64,000 nucleotides of DNA. It comes from Algoriphagus sp. NG3 (lineage in GTDB: Bacteria > Bacteroidota > Bacteroidia > Cytophagales > Cyclobacteriaceae). The notes under the pieces are model-generated. The model was given only the letters and a program-made list of their open reading frames with translations. It searched no databases and had not been told where the DNA came from. The position numbers and the translations under genes are program-made. Positions 45,054 to 54,181 of the stretch are shown here, one piece after another. The stretch lies in contig NZ_CP139421.1 in assembly GCF_034119865.1 (NCBI RefSeq), positions 2,790,001 to 2,854,000 of the forward strand, given 5' to 3'. How positions within the stretch are numbered: the stretch's first letter is position 1; the number at the start of each line of letters is the position of its first letter.

Positions 45054-46361
45054 ATGAGAAAGCTCCTACTTCTTTCACTAGTGATTTTCAGCTCCTGCAC
45101 AGTCCAAAAAATAAACAAGTCAGTAAGTAAATCTCAGGTCTTTGACCAAGGCCATCTGGGTTTTATGCTGGTCGATCCGGTGAAAGACAAAGTGCTGGTG
45201 GACATCAATTCTGACAAATACTTTATCCCTGCATCCAATACCAAACTGTTCACCTTTTACACTTCCTATACTATCCTGGGAGACAGCCTGGTCAATGGCC
45301 TGAACTATCTGGAAAAAGGAGACTCACTGATATTCTGGGGTACCGGAGACCCTAGTCTGCTTCATCCCGATCTGAAAAACACCAAGGTAATTGAGTTTCT
45401 GAAACAGCAGGATAAACAACTGTATCTCTTGGATAATTTTGACCAAGTCTCCGCATTCGGCTCAGGCTGGTCTTGGGACTGGTACAATGCTTACTATGCC
45501 GCAGAACGCTCAGCTATGCCCGTATATGGAGACATCGTTAGATTTGCTAAAAAAGAGGGAGATTCCACTTTCACTATTTATCCTCCCCGATTTGATTCAG
45601 CTATGAAGCTTATCGAGCCAAAAGGCAACTCAAGTTCCAGTTTCCGTAGAAATCATCTGGAAAACAAGTTCGACTATTTTGTGACTTCAGAAGCTACAGA
45701 CAAACGCTTTGAAACAGATATACCCTTTATCACTTCTGCCAACTTAACGGCACAACTAATTTCAGAAGCCGTAGGAAAAGAAATCACACTGATCAGCAAC
45801 GTAAACTATCTAGAAGAAGAGCCTAAAAAGTTGCTGACCGCCCCGGCTGACAGTATATATTCGCAGATGATGAAGATTTCGGACAATTTCCTGGCTGAAC
45901 AACTACTTCTTCTAGTCTCTGATCAGCTGGATAACAAACTGAGCACTGCTGATGCAATAGCTTATGCCAAAGAGAACTTATTTGCTGACTTGCCAGACGA
46001 ACCACTGTGGGTAGATGGTTCTGGCCTTTCCTCCAGAAACATGTTTACTCCCAGAAGTATTATTGCGTTACTGGGCAAAATCAGAGCAGAGATTCCCATG
46101 GACAAAATCAAAGCTTATTTCCCGGCAGGAGGAGAATCCGGAACGATCCGGAATTGGTATCCTGCTGATGAAGGACAGCCACCCTATATTTATGCCAAAA
46201 CAGGCACCCTCTCCATGAGCAATGCACTCAGTGGTTACTTACTTACAAAAAGCGGAAAAATCCTCCACTTCTCCTGTCTGATGAACAATTATCCGATCTC
46301 TGGAAATGAGCTTAAAACCGAGTTGACAAAAGTGCTTTATTATATTCATGATAAGTATTGA
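45054..46361 (+). CDS. D-alanyl-D-alanine carboxypeptidase (PBP4/DacB family, S13), lipoprotein
   Basis: A 435-residue protein from the ATG at 45054; the open frame extends further upstream into the susD gene but a terminator lies in between. A lipobox FSSC gives Cys15 as a lipidation site. The three active-site motifs of S13 peptidases are present: SNTK (Ser61, Lys64) in FIPASNTKLF, SDN in MKISDNFLAEQL and KTG in YAKTGTLSMSNA. These enzymes trim or cleave peptidoglycan peptides in the periplasm. The substrate-domain insert between the first and second motif is shorter than in E. coli DacB. It lies between a SusCD pair and an S9 peptidase gene. Confidence 0.93.
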   Translation: MRKLLLLSLVIFSSCTVQKINKSVSKSQVFDQGHLGFMLVDPVKDKVLVDINSDKYFIPASNTKLFTFYTSYTILGDSLVNGLNYLEKGDSLIFWGTGDPSLLHPDLKNTKVIEFLKQQDKQLYLLDNFDQVSAFGSGWSWDWYNAYYAAERSAMPVYGDIVRFAKKEGDSTFTIYPPRFDSAMKLIEPKGNSSSSFRRNHLENKFDYFVTSEATDKRFETDIPFITSANLTAQLISEAVGKEITLISNVNYLEEEPKKLLTAPADSIYSQMMKISDNFLAEQLLLLVSDQLDNKLSTADAIAYAKENLFADLPDEPLWVDGSGLSSRNMFTPRSIIALLGKIRAEIPMDKIKAYFPAGGESGTIRNWYPADEGQPPYIYAKTGTLSMSNALSGYLLTKSGKILHFSCLMNNYPISGNELKTELTKVLYYIHDKY

Positions 46362-46493
46362 CAGAATTGGTAGATTCAAAATACTTGTCCGCCGTGGCGG
46401 ATTGAAATTTTGGGCTTAAGAAATAACACTTGTATTCCGTAAAATATCAGTGAGCTAAAAATCATAAGCCATCACTAACCTAACTATCACACC

Positions 46494-48596
46494 ATGATTA
46501 AAACAACGATGAGTTTTTTCTCCAAACTTTCAGTTTACCTCTTCCTTTTCACTAGCTACTTCCTGCCACACGATATCCATTCCCAAACATTCACCATGGA
46601 GCAGGTCGGAAAATTCAGTTTCCCCTCTGAACTGACCTCCTCTCCTACTGGCGAAAAGATCGCCTGGGCCATGAATGAGCAAGGAAAACGTAACGTATTT
46701 TTTGCTGAAGGCCCAAGTTTTGAACCTGAGAAACTTACAGACTTCAATGAAGACGACGGACAGGAAATCAGCAGTCTGCAATTTACTCCTGATGGGAAAT
46801 GGCTTGTTTTCGTGCGGGGTGGAGACCATGGAGGGGGCAATTCATCCTCCACTGTAAATGCCCAAAATCTCCCGAGGCTTCCAAAAGTGGAAATATGGAA
46901 AATCAACCTTGCAAATGGTAAAGTGGAAGCTATTACCGAAGGGGATGATCCTTTCGTCGGATTTCCTAATAAACTAGGTTTTCTCAAAGGAGGACAAATC
47001 TGGACGGTGGATCTAGAATCTTCATCAAAGCCTTCCCAGCTTTTCGAAGTAAAAGGAAATGTGAATTCTGCCCAGTACTCTCCTGATGGGACTAAGGTGG
47101 CCTTTGTATCCAATCGAGGGTCACATTCCTTGACAGGAATCTATCAGGATGAAGAGACACCCATTCAATGGATATCTCCTTCCTTTCATCGTGATGTATT
47201 GCCCCAATGGTCTCCCGACGGCAAGAAACTTGCCTTCATCAGACTTCAAGGAGGAAAAGGAACTGCTTTTCCACTTCTTGAACCACGGCATGTCCCTTGG
47301 GAGATATGGCTTGCAGCTGTAGAGACGGGCGAAGCAAAAAAACTATGGAAAGCACCGGAGACTTTGCGAGGTTCCTATGCTTATCCGTTTTTCTCATTTA
47401 CTGCAGACGGCAACCTTGTTTTCCAGTCTTACGAAGATGGTTGGCAGCATCTATACTCCTTAGAAGTAGCCTCTGGTAAATCAACTATTCTTACTCCCGG
47501 AGACTATATGGTGGAGCAGATCAAAATAAATCCAGATAAGTCAAAACTTATATTCTCAGCTAATGCAGGCTCAGAACCTGAAGACATTGATCGAAGGCAC
47601 ATCGGAACACTTGATATAGCCAGCAAGAAACTGACGTGGGAGACAGCAGGAGAAGGAATAGAAGCCTATCCGGTCTGGATCGGTACTGAAGGCAAAATGG
47701 CTTACTTCAGTGCAACAGCGAAGCGATCGCATCTGATTGCCGTAAACGACGGCACAGACACCCAACTCCTCCAAGAGTCAGTTATCCCAGCAGATTTTCC
47801 TCAAGATTCAATGGTGATACCACAGCAAGTGAAGTTCACTGCCCCTGATGGCACCACAGTCTATGGCCAGCTATTCGAGAAAGAAGGTGGGCCGTCCAAC
47901 AAACCCGGAATTATTTTCGCCCATGGTGGCCCCCAGAGACAAATGCTCCTCGGTTGGAGTTATATGGACTATTATTCCAACACCTATGCCCTCAACCAAT
48001 ATTTAGCTGAGTTGGGATTTGTAGTACTCTCTGTAAATTACCGCTTGGGAATCGGTTATGGTTATGAATTCCACCGTCCGGCAAATGGCTATTACCAAGG
48101 GGCGGTAGAATATCAGGATATCAAAGCGGGGGGAGAATTTCTTGCAAACCTCCCTCAGGTGGATGGGGAAAAAATCGGAATCTATGGAGGAAGTTATGGT
48201 GGCTATCTCACTGCTTTGGCTTTGGCAAGGGATTCAGAGTTGTTCAAAGTCGGTGTTGATATTCATGGAGTCCACGATTTGGACGGCAGGTATGATTTGC
48301 CAGAAACCTATGAAGTAGCCCCTGACTATGAGAGAGCCAAGAAAACAGCCTGGGATTCTTCTCCTATGGCCGACCTGCAAACCTGGACTTCACCGGTATT
48401 ATTTATTCATTCAGACGATGACAGGAATGTAAGTGTGAGCCAAACCGCTGATCTGATCAGAAGATTTGAGGAGCTGGCAAAACCTTATGAATCTATTCTT
48501 ATTCCCGGAGACACACATCACTGGATGAAATGGTCTAATATGATCCTAGTGGATCAGGCTACGGCTGATTTTCTCACAAAACACTTAATAAATTAA
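46494..48596 (+). CDS. Secreted S9 family (prolyl oligopeptidase-like) peptidase, 700 aa
   Basis: A signal peptide runs to about residue 31 (HDIHSQTFT). A beta-propeller of WD40-like PD40 repeats follows, with motifs such as LQFTPDGKWLVF and AQYSPDGTKVAFVSNRG. The C-terminal alpha/beta-hydrolase domain carries the triad Ser567 in YGGSYGGYLT, Asp643 in HSDDDRNVSV and His675 in GDTHHWMKW. Such enzymes release short peptides from larger peptides in the periplasm. It is the middle gene of three on this strand between two SusCD pairs. The VOC gene follows after 12 bases. Confidence 0.94.
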   Translation: MIKTTMSFFSKLSVYLFLFTSYFLPHDIHSQTFTMEQVGKFSFPSELTSSPTGEKIAWAMNEQGKRNVFFAEGPSFEPEKLTDFNEDDGQEISSLQFTPDGKWLVFVRGGDHGGGNSSSTVNAQNLPRLPKVEIWKINLANGKVEAITEGDDPFVGFPNKLGFLKGGQIWTVDLESSSKPSQLFEVKGNVNSAQYSPDGTKVAFVSNRGSHSLTGIYQDEETPIQWISPSFHRDVLPQWSPDGKKLAFIRLQGGKGTAFPLLEPRHVPWEIWLAAVETGEAKKLWKAPETLRGSYAYPFFSFTADGNLVFQSYEDGWQHLYSLEVASGKSTILTPGDYMVEQIKINPDKSKLIFSANAGSEPEDIDRRHIGTLDIASKKLTWETAGEGIEAYPVWIGTEGKMAYFSATAKRSHLIAVNDGTDTQLLQESVIPADFPQDSMVIPQQVKFTAPDGTTVYGQLFEKEGGPSNKPGIIFAHGGPQRQMLLGWSYMDYYSNTYALNQYLAELGFVVLSVNYRLGIGYGYEFHRPANGYYQGAVEYQDIKAGGEFLANLPQVDGEKIGIYGGSYGGYLTALALARDSELFKVGVDIHGVHDLDGRYDLPETYEVAPDYERAKKTAWDSSPMADLQTWTSPVLFIHSDDDRNVSVSQTADLIRRFEELAKPYESILIPGDTHHWMKWSNMILVDQATADFLTKHLIN

Positions 48597-48608
48597 GCCA
48601 CTTACTGG

Positions 48609-48995
48609 ATGCAATTACTCGGTGTACATCATATTGCCATTATCTGTAAAGATTATGAGCGTTCGAAAAAATTTTATACAGAAATCTTAGGACTTGAAAT
48701 AGTCAGGGAAGTGTATCGTAAAGAGAGGGATTCCTACAAACTAGACCTTAGTCTAAATGGCAATTACATCATAGAGCTTTTCTCTTTCCCTTCACCTCCG
48801 GATAGGGTGTCCAGACCGGAAGCGGCAGGTTTGAGGCATTTGGCTTTTGCAGTACAGGAACTTGATACTTGTGTGACAGAATTAGCCAAAAGTCACATTA
48901 CATCCGAACCCATTCAGACAGATGAATTTACAGGCAAGCGCTTTACATTTATTGCAGATCCGGATGATTTGCCAATTGAATTTTATGAGGTTTAA
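48609..48995 (+). CDS. gloA2: VOC family protein similar to YaeR (GloA2)
   Basis: A 128-residue single-module vicinal-oxygen-chelate protein. It closely resembles E. coli YaeR (GloA2) along its length: VHHIAIICKDYERSKKFYTEILG, then VYRKERDSYKLDLSLNG and YIIELFSFPSPPDRVSRPEA with GLRHLAF, then RFTFIADPDDLPIEFYEV. Likely metal ligands are the His near residue 8, the Glu in IIELFSF, the His in GLRHLAF and the final Glu. The metabolic role of this group is not settled; it is related to glyoxalase I. It is the last gene of its unit before a convergent SusD gene. Confidence 0.9.
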   Translation: MQLLGVHHIAIICKDYERSKKFYTEILGLEIVREVYRKERDSYKLDLSLNGNYIIELFSFPSPPDRVSRPEAAGLRHLAFAVQELDTCVTELAKSHITSEPIQTDEFTGKRFTFIADPDDLPIEFYEV

Positions 48996-49010
48996 AATAT
49001 TACAAACGTC

Positions 49011-49040
49011 AAAAGGCCCGAGGAAATATCCCCGGGCTTT
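49011..49040. terminator. Bidirectional terminator between gloA2 and the second SusD gene
   Basis: A hairpin with GCCCG and CGGGC as the core and A4/T4 flanks, placed between two convergent genes. It can serve both directions. Confidence 0.75.
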
Positions 49041-49064
49041 TCTATTGATATCCTTTCCTAACAA

Positions 49065-50555
49065 TTAAGAAGGATTTTGGATCATGTTCTCGTTTGCATT
49101 CAGCTCATCGAGAGGAATCTGCCACTGCCAGTTATTGGTTCCTGCAGGTTCTGTAAACTTACCGTTGATCACAGATTCTACATGATTAGAACCTGTTCTA
49201 TCCAAGGGAAGGTTTAAACGCTTCAGATCAAACCATCTGAAACCTTCGCCCCATAGTTCGATTCTTCTCTGAGTCATGATTTCTTCTATCAAAGCATCAC
49301 CGCTATTCGCTGGCAAAGTGTACTCTGGATCTCTTGCCGCCATAAATTCTTTTAAAAGAGTAGCAGCCGCTGCATCACTTCCTGATCTAGCCAGAGCTTC
49401 TGCTTCCAAAAGATACATCTCTGAAGCTCTCATATAAGGGACATCTCCTACTGAAGATGCGTTACCCTGTGCGATGAACTTTCGATTCATGTAATCATTT
49501 TTTGCAAATGAAGAAAGTGTCATTTCATCTATGTAAGGATCTCGCAGTTCAGGATCAGATGCATTAGGATCCCAAAGGCCTTTACGATAATCTGAGTCGG
49601 CGATCATATCAAATAATTTCTTACTGATTGCCTTAGGATTGCCCCTAATATTCGTGGAGCTGAAATTCAATGACATATATGCGAAGAATGAAGCAAAGAA
49701 AGTTTGTTGATCATCCACCTGATGAGAACCCCAGATCCATTCTACATTGTCAACGTTGTTGAAACCTGCATAAAGATCCGACTCGGACATTAGATCATAA
49801 CCTGCTCTGGCGTTATTTGCAAAAGGCGCAGCCTCGGCATATTTTCCTTGTGTGAGCAATACACGGGCTTTGATACCATTTGCCACATTGATATTCAAGT
49901 GAGACTTGGCATTTCTACTTTCATCCAAAAGACTAATAGCGGCATCCAGATCTGCATGTACTTGTGTATAAACCTCTTCAACAGTGTTTCTGGCACCTCC
50001 TTCTGTGATTGGTTCCAATACAATCGGAACACCATCCTGACTGTTGCCTCCTGCAGCATCATAACGCTCAGCAAAGTGTTGAACTAATTGGAAATGCGCC
50101 CAAGCCCTATATGCAAAAGCCTGACCTTTGATCTCATCCTTTTCTTCTTGTGGACCAGTCGCCCCATCTATATTTGCAATGATCATATTTGCATTACCGA
50201 TCACCTTGTAATAGAACCTCCATACAAAACGAACGTCTCCACTGGTTTGCACATTATGGTTTAACCATCTTGTAGTAGAAACATACCATCCGTTACCGGT
50301 AGTAGTCATCACTACATCCTCAGACATTACTTCTCTCATAATCATTACCGCACCTTCACCGGCTTGTCCTTGGCTATCATAGCGTAGCAATAGGGAACGG
50401 TGAATGCCATTTAAAGCAATCATGGCGTTGGTGGTTGTGGTAAATACAGATTCTGAAGAAACCGCATCAGTAGGCACAGTATCCAGGTAATCTTCTGCAC
50501 AGCTAAAGTTCATCAGCAATGCAACTACGAATATTGATTTAAATATTTTCTTCAT
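49065..50555 (-). CDS. SusD/RagB family nutrient-binding lipoprotein
   Basis: A 496-residue surface lipoprotein; the lipobox NFSC gives Cys19 as lipidation site. The mature start is CAEDYLDTVPTDAVSSESVFTT. Family hallmarks include the SusD N-terminal region VWRFYYKVIGNANMIIANID with GQAFAYRAWAHFQLVQHFAERY, and the RagB C-terminus beginning MRASEMYLLEAEALARSG and ending ITQRRIELWGEGFRWFDLKRLN. The classical RagB/SusD domain is more complete here than in the first pair's SusD. It lies 12 bases downstream of its SusC gene. Confidence 0.95.
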   Translation of the reverse strand: MKKIFKSIFVVALLMNFSCAEDYLDTVPTDAVSSESVFTTTTNAMIALNGIHRSLLLRYDSQGQAGEGAVMIMREVMSEDVVMTTTGNGWYVSTTRWLNHNVQTSGDVRFVWRFYYKVIGNANMIIANIDGATGPQEEKDEIKGQAFAYRAWAHFQLVQHFAERYDAAGGNSQDGVPIVLEPITEGGARNTVEEVYTQVHADLDAAISLLDESRNAKSHLNINVANGIKARVLLTQGKYAEAAPFANNARAGYDLMSESDLYAGFNNVDNVEWIWGSHQVDDQQTFFASFFAYMSLNFSSTNIRGNPKAISKKLFDMIADSDYRKGLWDPNASDPELRDPYIDEMTLSSFAKNDYMNRKFIAQGNASSVGDVPYMRASEMYLLEAEALARSGSDAAAATLLKEFMAARDPEYTLPANSGDALIEEIMTQRRIELWGEGFRWFDLKRLNLPLDRTGSNHVESVINGKFTEPAGTNNWQWQIPLDELNANENMIQNPS

Positions 50556-50567
50556 GGTACTTTCGGA

Positions 50568-53500
50568 TTAAAGGTTGACATTGAGACCAACCGTAAATGT
50601 TCTCGCTGGTGTATAAGCATTAGAAGTAGTTCCGTTGAAGCTACCTGATACATACATTCCTTTTCTTTGGGATAACCAGCCTAGATTTTCACCCGCCACG
50701 TACACAGTTGCTCCAGCAACACTGATGCGATCAAGCAGGGTTTTAGGCAATCTATAGCTTAGGTTTACAGAGCGGAGGTTTAGGTAAGAGCCATCAATCA
50801 ACCATCTATCAGATTGTACATTTGATTGAGCTGCCCCGGTCACATCCATTTTAGGCACATCAGTAATTTGCCCCGGTGTAGTCCATCTGTTCAACGCATC
50901 TATATGTAATGCGTCCCCATCAGGATCCGCATTCATCAAGCTGGCATAAGATCCATCATATACTTTGCCTCCTACAGAGTACGAAACCAAGACGTTCAAC
51001 GAGAATCCTTTGTATGAAAAGGTATTGGTCAAACCACCGAAGAAATCTGGAATGGCAGTACCCGCATAATGGTATTTCGCATTGTTAGAACGAGTAGTCA
51101 CTGTATCCTGACCTATAATCCTTGTCGTGGCATCATCTTCAGCATACTCTTCGGCTCTAAAAAGGCCTTCCCCAGTCTCAGGATCTACTCCATACCAGTC
51201 TCTCAACCAGTAGTCATAAATAGATCTTCCGACCATCAGTTTCTTAGTTCCGTTGATTTGCTCACCGAAAGGAAGTTTTTTAAATTCATTATTAAACGTA
51301 GAAACATTCACACTGGCTGTCCACGTGAAGTCATTGCTACGAATAACATCACCTTGAATACTGAATTCAATACCTGTGTTAGCAAGCGTACCAATGTTCT
51401 CATATTTTGACTCTAAACCGGTAGTCAGAGATAATGGTACTTCGAAAAGCAAGTTTTCTGACTGTCTGTTATAGTACTCCAAAGTACCTGTGAATCTACC
51501 TGCGAAAGCGAAATCCAACCCTATATCAAAGGTATTGTTTGATTCCCAGGTGAGGGATTTAGCCTCTAAACTTGCCTGAAGAATGCCCGGCTCAGAAGCA
51601 TTGTTGTTTCCTAGGTCATAAAGTGCCTGCCAAGGATAATATAAAGTGTTGTTGTCTCCGTCCAAAAGATTATCGTTTCCGACTTCACCATAAGATGCTC
51701 TAAGCTTCAGCATATTAAAAAAATCAGAGTTAAAGAAGTCTTCTTGGTCAATACTCCAAGCCGCTCCTACGGAATAGAAGTTACCGGTCCTCACATCTTC
51801 ATGGAATTTAGACGAGGCATCTCTTCGATAAGATGCAGAGAAAGAGTACTTATCGTCAAAAACATAGTTTATTCTAGAGAACAAAGACTCTATTCTGTGT
51901 CTGTCGATCCTACCATTTGCAGAACTGATCGTCACAAAGTTGTCAGGTTCAATGTTACCATCCAGGATCTGATCCTGCTTAGCCATATATTGATAATTGT
52001 ACTCGTAGTCGTAATTCTCATGTCCTGCCAATACTTCGAAGAAGTGTTTTTCTTTGAACGTGTTGGTGTAGGTCAGTAATTGATTAAACGTATAAGAATT
52101 TGTCCTCCTATTAGTCCTGTTCGATCGGCCAGCCGGAGCACCATCACCTACAATCGGATTGTCATACCCAGTGTCCAATCGAGACGTAATGTCTGTAGCT
52201 ATATTGGTTCGCAATGCAAAATGCTTCAAGAAAGTAACTTCAGCGAAGGCTCTCGCGGACAATACGTCCCGGTCTGTTCTATCTACATTCAATAATGCCT
52301 CCTGATAAGCATGACGGCCAGGAGATCCACCTGGCCCTCTGGAAGGAAGCCCTAGTGATGAAAGATCTCCCGTATCGAAAATTTTATTTCCAAACTCATC
52401 TGTCAAGTATCCGCCAGTCATCATATTCTGTGCATACACAGGATAGATAGGCCCCATGTTTCTGGAAAAGAACATAGGGTTTACATAACTGGTATTTCCA
52501 CTGGTCCTGGCGTTATTACCATCACTCATAGTCGCAGATAGGTTAACCCCTGTCTTTAACCAATCAGTAGCTTGAGTATTAACATTTAATCGACCCGTGA
52601 ATCGCGTAAAATCAGAGTTGATCACAAATCCATCTTCTTTCAAATAACCTACTGAAGTAAAGAAATCCGTTTTGTCAGACCCCCCACTATAGGTTATATT
52701 GTATTCTGATCTGCCACCTCTACCGGCCACATAATCTTCCCAAGCCAAATCCTGGAAGTTATTTACAGCAGAAGGGTTCAAAGTACCATCTGCCCCTACT
52801 ACCTGGTCATTTGGCACATTGTAAATATTGTACCCCAAGACACCATCGATCAACTCTTCAGAAGCATAAGCAGCTGCTGTTGCAGCGTCATTTCCTAGTC
52901 CAAGCTGGCTGTTTCTCAAAGACTCCCAAACCAATGGGTAATACTGACCGGCATTCACTCTGTCATACTCTGGCAATGCTCTGCTTGCAGTACCCTGCTG
53001 AACTCTGAAGGTAAAGTTTGGTCTGTTCTTTTTTCCCTTTTTGGTAGTAATCATGATCACACCATTCGCAGCTCTTGATCCATAAAGGGCAGCAGAAGAT
53101 GCATCCTTCAGTATAGTCATATCTTCGATATCCTCAGGATTCAAATTGGAAATATCCGCATCGTAAGGAACCCCATCCACCACATAAAGTGGTGATGAAG
53201 AGGAATTTACAGAACCGATACCTCTGATTCTTACCGCTGGAGTAGAGCCTGGCTGCCCGGATGCAGATGTGGTAATAACCCCTGGAGACTGGCCTTCGAT
53301 GGCATTCACCACATTGTTGATCGGCCTGTTAGCTATTTGATCACCTTTCAGTGAAATTGCAGAACCTGTGAAGTTCCCCTTATCAGCTGTACCGTAAGCA
53401 GTGACTATTATTTCATCCAAATTCTGTGAATCAGGATCCATTGTCACGTTTACCACCGATCTATTTCCGATTGCCTCTTCCTTTGAGCTATAACCGATAT

Positions 53501-53723
53501 AGCTAAACACTAAGGTTTGGGCACCTTCAGGGACTTCTATTGAATAAGTCCCATCTAAATCTGAAACAACACCAATTGTCGTTCCTTTGACCAGAATACT
53601 GACTCCAATGAGTCCTTCTGGCTCTTCTTCCGAGACTATCTTCCCCGTGATGACACGCTGCTGCGCAAACACCAAGCTGGAGACCAGTAGTCCAAAGAGC
53701 ATACTGAGTAACGCTTTTTTCAT
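50568..53723 (-). CDS. SusC/RagA family TonB-linked outer membrane protein
   Basis: A 1051-residue TonB-dependent transporter. A signal peptide ends SLVFAQQ; the carboxypeptidase-regulatory-like domain has VITGKIVSEEEPEGLIGVSIL and ends VMDPDSQNLDEIIVTAYG at the plug boundary. The plug contains PAVRIRGIGSVNSSSSPLYVVD and AALYGSRAANGVIMITTKKG. The barrel ends ARTFTVGLNVNL. It forms a transport complex with the SusD encoded directly downstream. The other SusC in this window is a clearly distinct paralog. Confidence 0.96.
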   Translation of the reverse strand: MKKALLSMLFGLLVSSLVFAQQRVITGKIVSEEEPEGLIGVSILVKGTTIGVVSDLDGTYSIEVPEGAQTLVFSYIGYSSKEEAIGNRSVVNVTMDPDSQNLDEIIVTAYGTADKGNFTGSAISLKGDQIANRPINNVVNAIEGQSPGVITTSASGQPGSTPAVRIRGIGSVNSSSSPLYVVDGVPYDADISNLNPEDIEDMTILKDASSAALYGSRAANGVIMITTKKGKKNRPNFTFRVQQGTASRALPEYDRVNAGQYYPLVWESLRNSQLGLGNDAATAAAYASEELIDGVLGYNIYNVPNDQVVGADGTLNPSAVNNFQDLAWEDYVAGRGGRSEYNITYSGGSDKTDFFTSVGYLKEDGFVINSDFTRFTGRLNVNTQATDWLKTGVNLSATMSDGNNARTSGNTSYVNPMFFSRNMGPIYPVYAQNMMTGGYLTDEFGNKIFDTGDLSSLGLPSRGPGGSPGRHAYQEALLNVDRTDRDVLSARAFAEVTFLKHFALRTNIATDITSRLDTGYDNPIVGDGAPAGRSNRTNRRTNSYTFNQLLTYTNTFKEKHFFEVLAGHENYDYEYNYQYMAKQDQILDGNIEPDNFVTISSANGRIDRHRIESLFSRINYVFDDKYSFSASYRRDASSKFHEDVRTGNFYSVGAAWSIDQEDFFNSDFFNMLKLRASYGEVGNDNLLDGDNNTLYYPWQALYDLGNNNASEPGILQASLEAKSLTWESNNTFDIGLDFAFAGRFTGTLEYYNRQSENLLFEVPLSLTTGLESKYENIGTLANTGIEFSIQGDVIRSNDFTWTASVNVSTFNNEFKKLPFGEQINGTKKLMVGRSIYDYWLRDWYGVDPETGEGLFRAEEYAEDDATTRIIGQDTVTTRSNNAKYHYAGTAIPDFFGGLTNTFSYKGFSLNVLVSYSVGGKVYDGSYASLMNADPDGDALHIDALNRWTTPGQITDVPKMDVTGAAQSNVQSDRWLIDGSYLNLRSVNLSYRLPKTLLDRISVAGATVYVAGENLGWLSQRKGMYVSGSFNGTTSNAYTPARTFTVGLNVNL

Positions 53724-54181
53724 AAGTTTTAATTAATTGATAAATAAGCACAGCTCCACTTTGAAGCCGCATTGTCTATATAATCTGAAATTAGATTTGT
53801 AAGGGATTAAACTCGCGTGGAGTGTAGATGGCTAATCGGTACTATACAATTGAAATATATGATTGCCTCAGTATCTAAATAACTTCTCATAGCTCTATAA
53901 TAAATGTCCGATCCCGATCAAATAGAAAAAATGCAACAACCATTTTTTCGAAAACGAACACTTTTTTGTTTATTATTTGGGATTATATAAACGTAAATTT
54001 AGAAAAAATTATGTAATTACTCCAAAATACGATAAAAAATCATCGGAATTTCGAGAATTATCAAAACTAACTTTTGTGGCAAATAACTTTCTTGAAAAAA
54101 TTCCAATGGACTAGAAATAAAAAGCCTCCTGATTTTAACTAATTTCAGGAGGCCTTTTAACTTCTATTTACACTTAAACCC
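53724..54181. other. 458-bp intergenic region upstream of the second susC
   Basis: AT-rich and without a convincing gene. It should hold the promoter and leader of the minus-strand susC. A TAGTTTTG (54062-54069, minus strand) fits TAnnTTTG but has no -33 partner at normal spacing. The right end carries the terminator of the glutamyl-endopeptidase-like gene. Confidence 0.45.
54119..54158 (-). terminator. Terminator of the S9D peptidase gene
   Basis: On the minus strand GCCTCCTGA pairs with TCAGGAGGC around a 12-base loop, followed by TTTTTA. It lies about 25 bases after the stop. Confidence 0.85.

Noticed and set aside
46556..47113. 185-codon open frame antisense to the S9 peptidase gene
   Set aside because: It is the shadow of a clear peptidase gene in another frame and has no family features.
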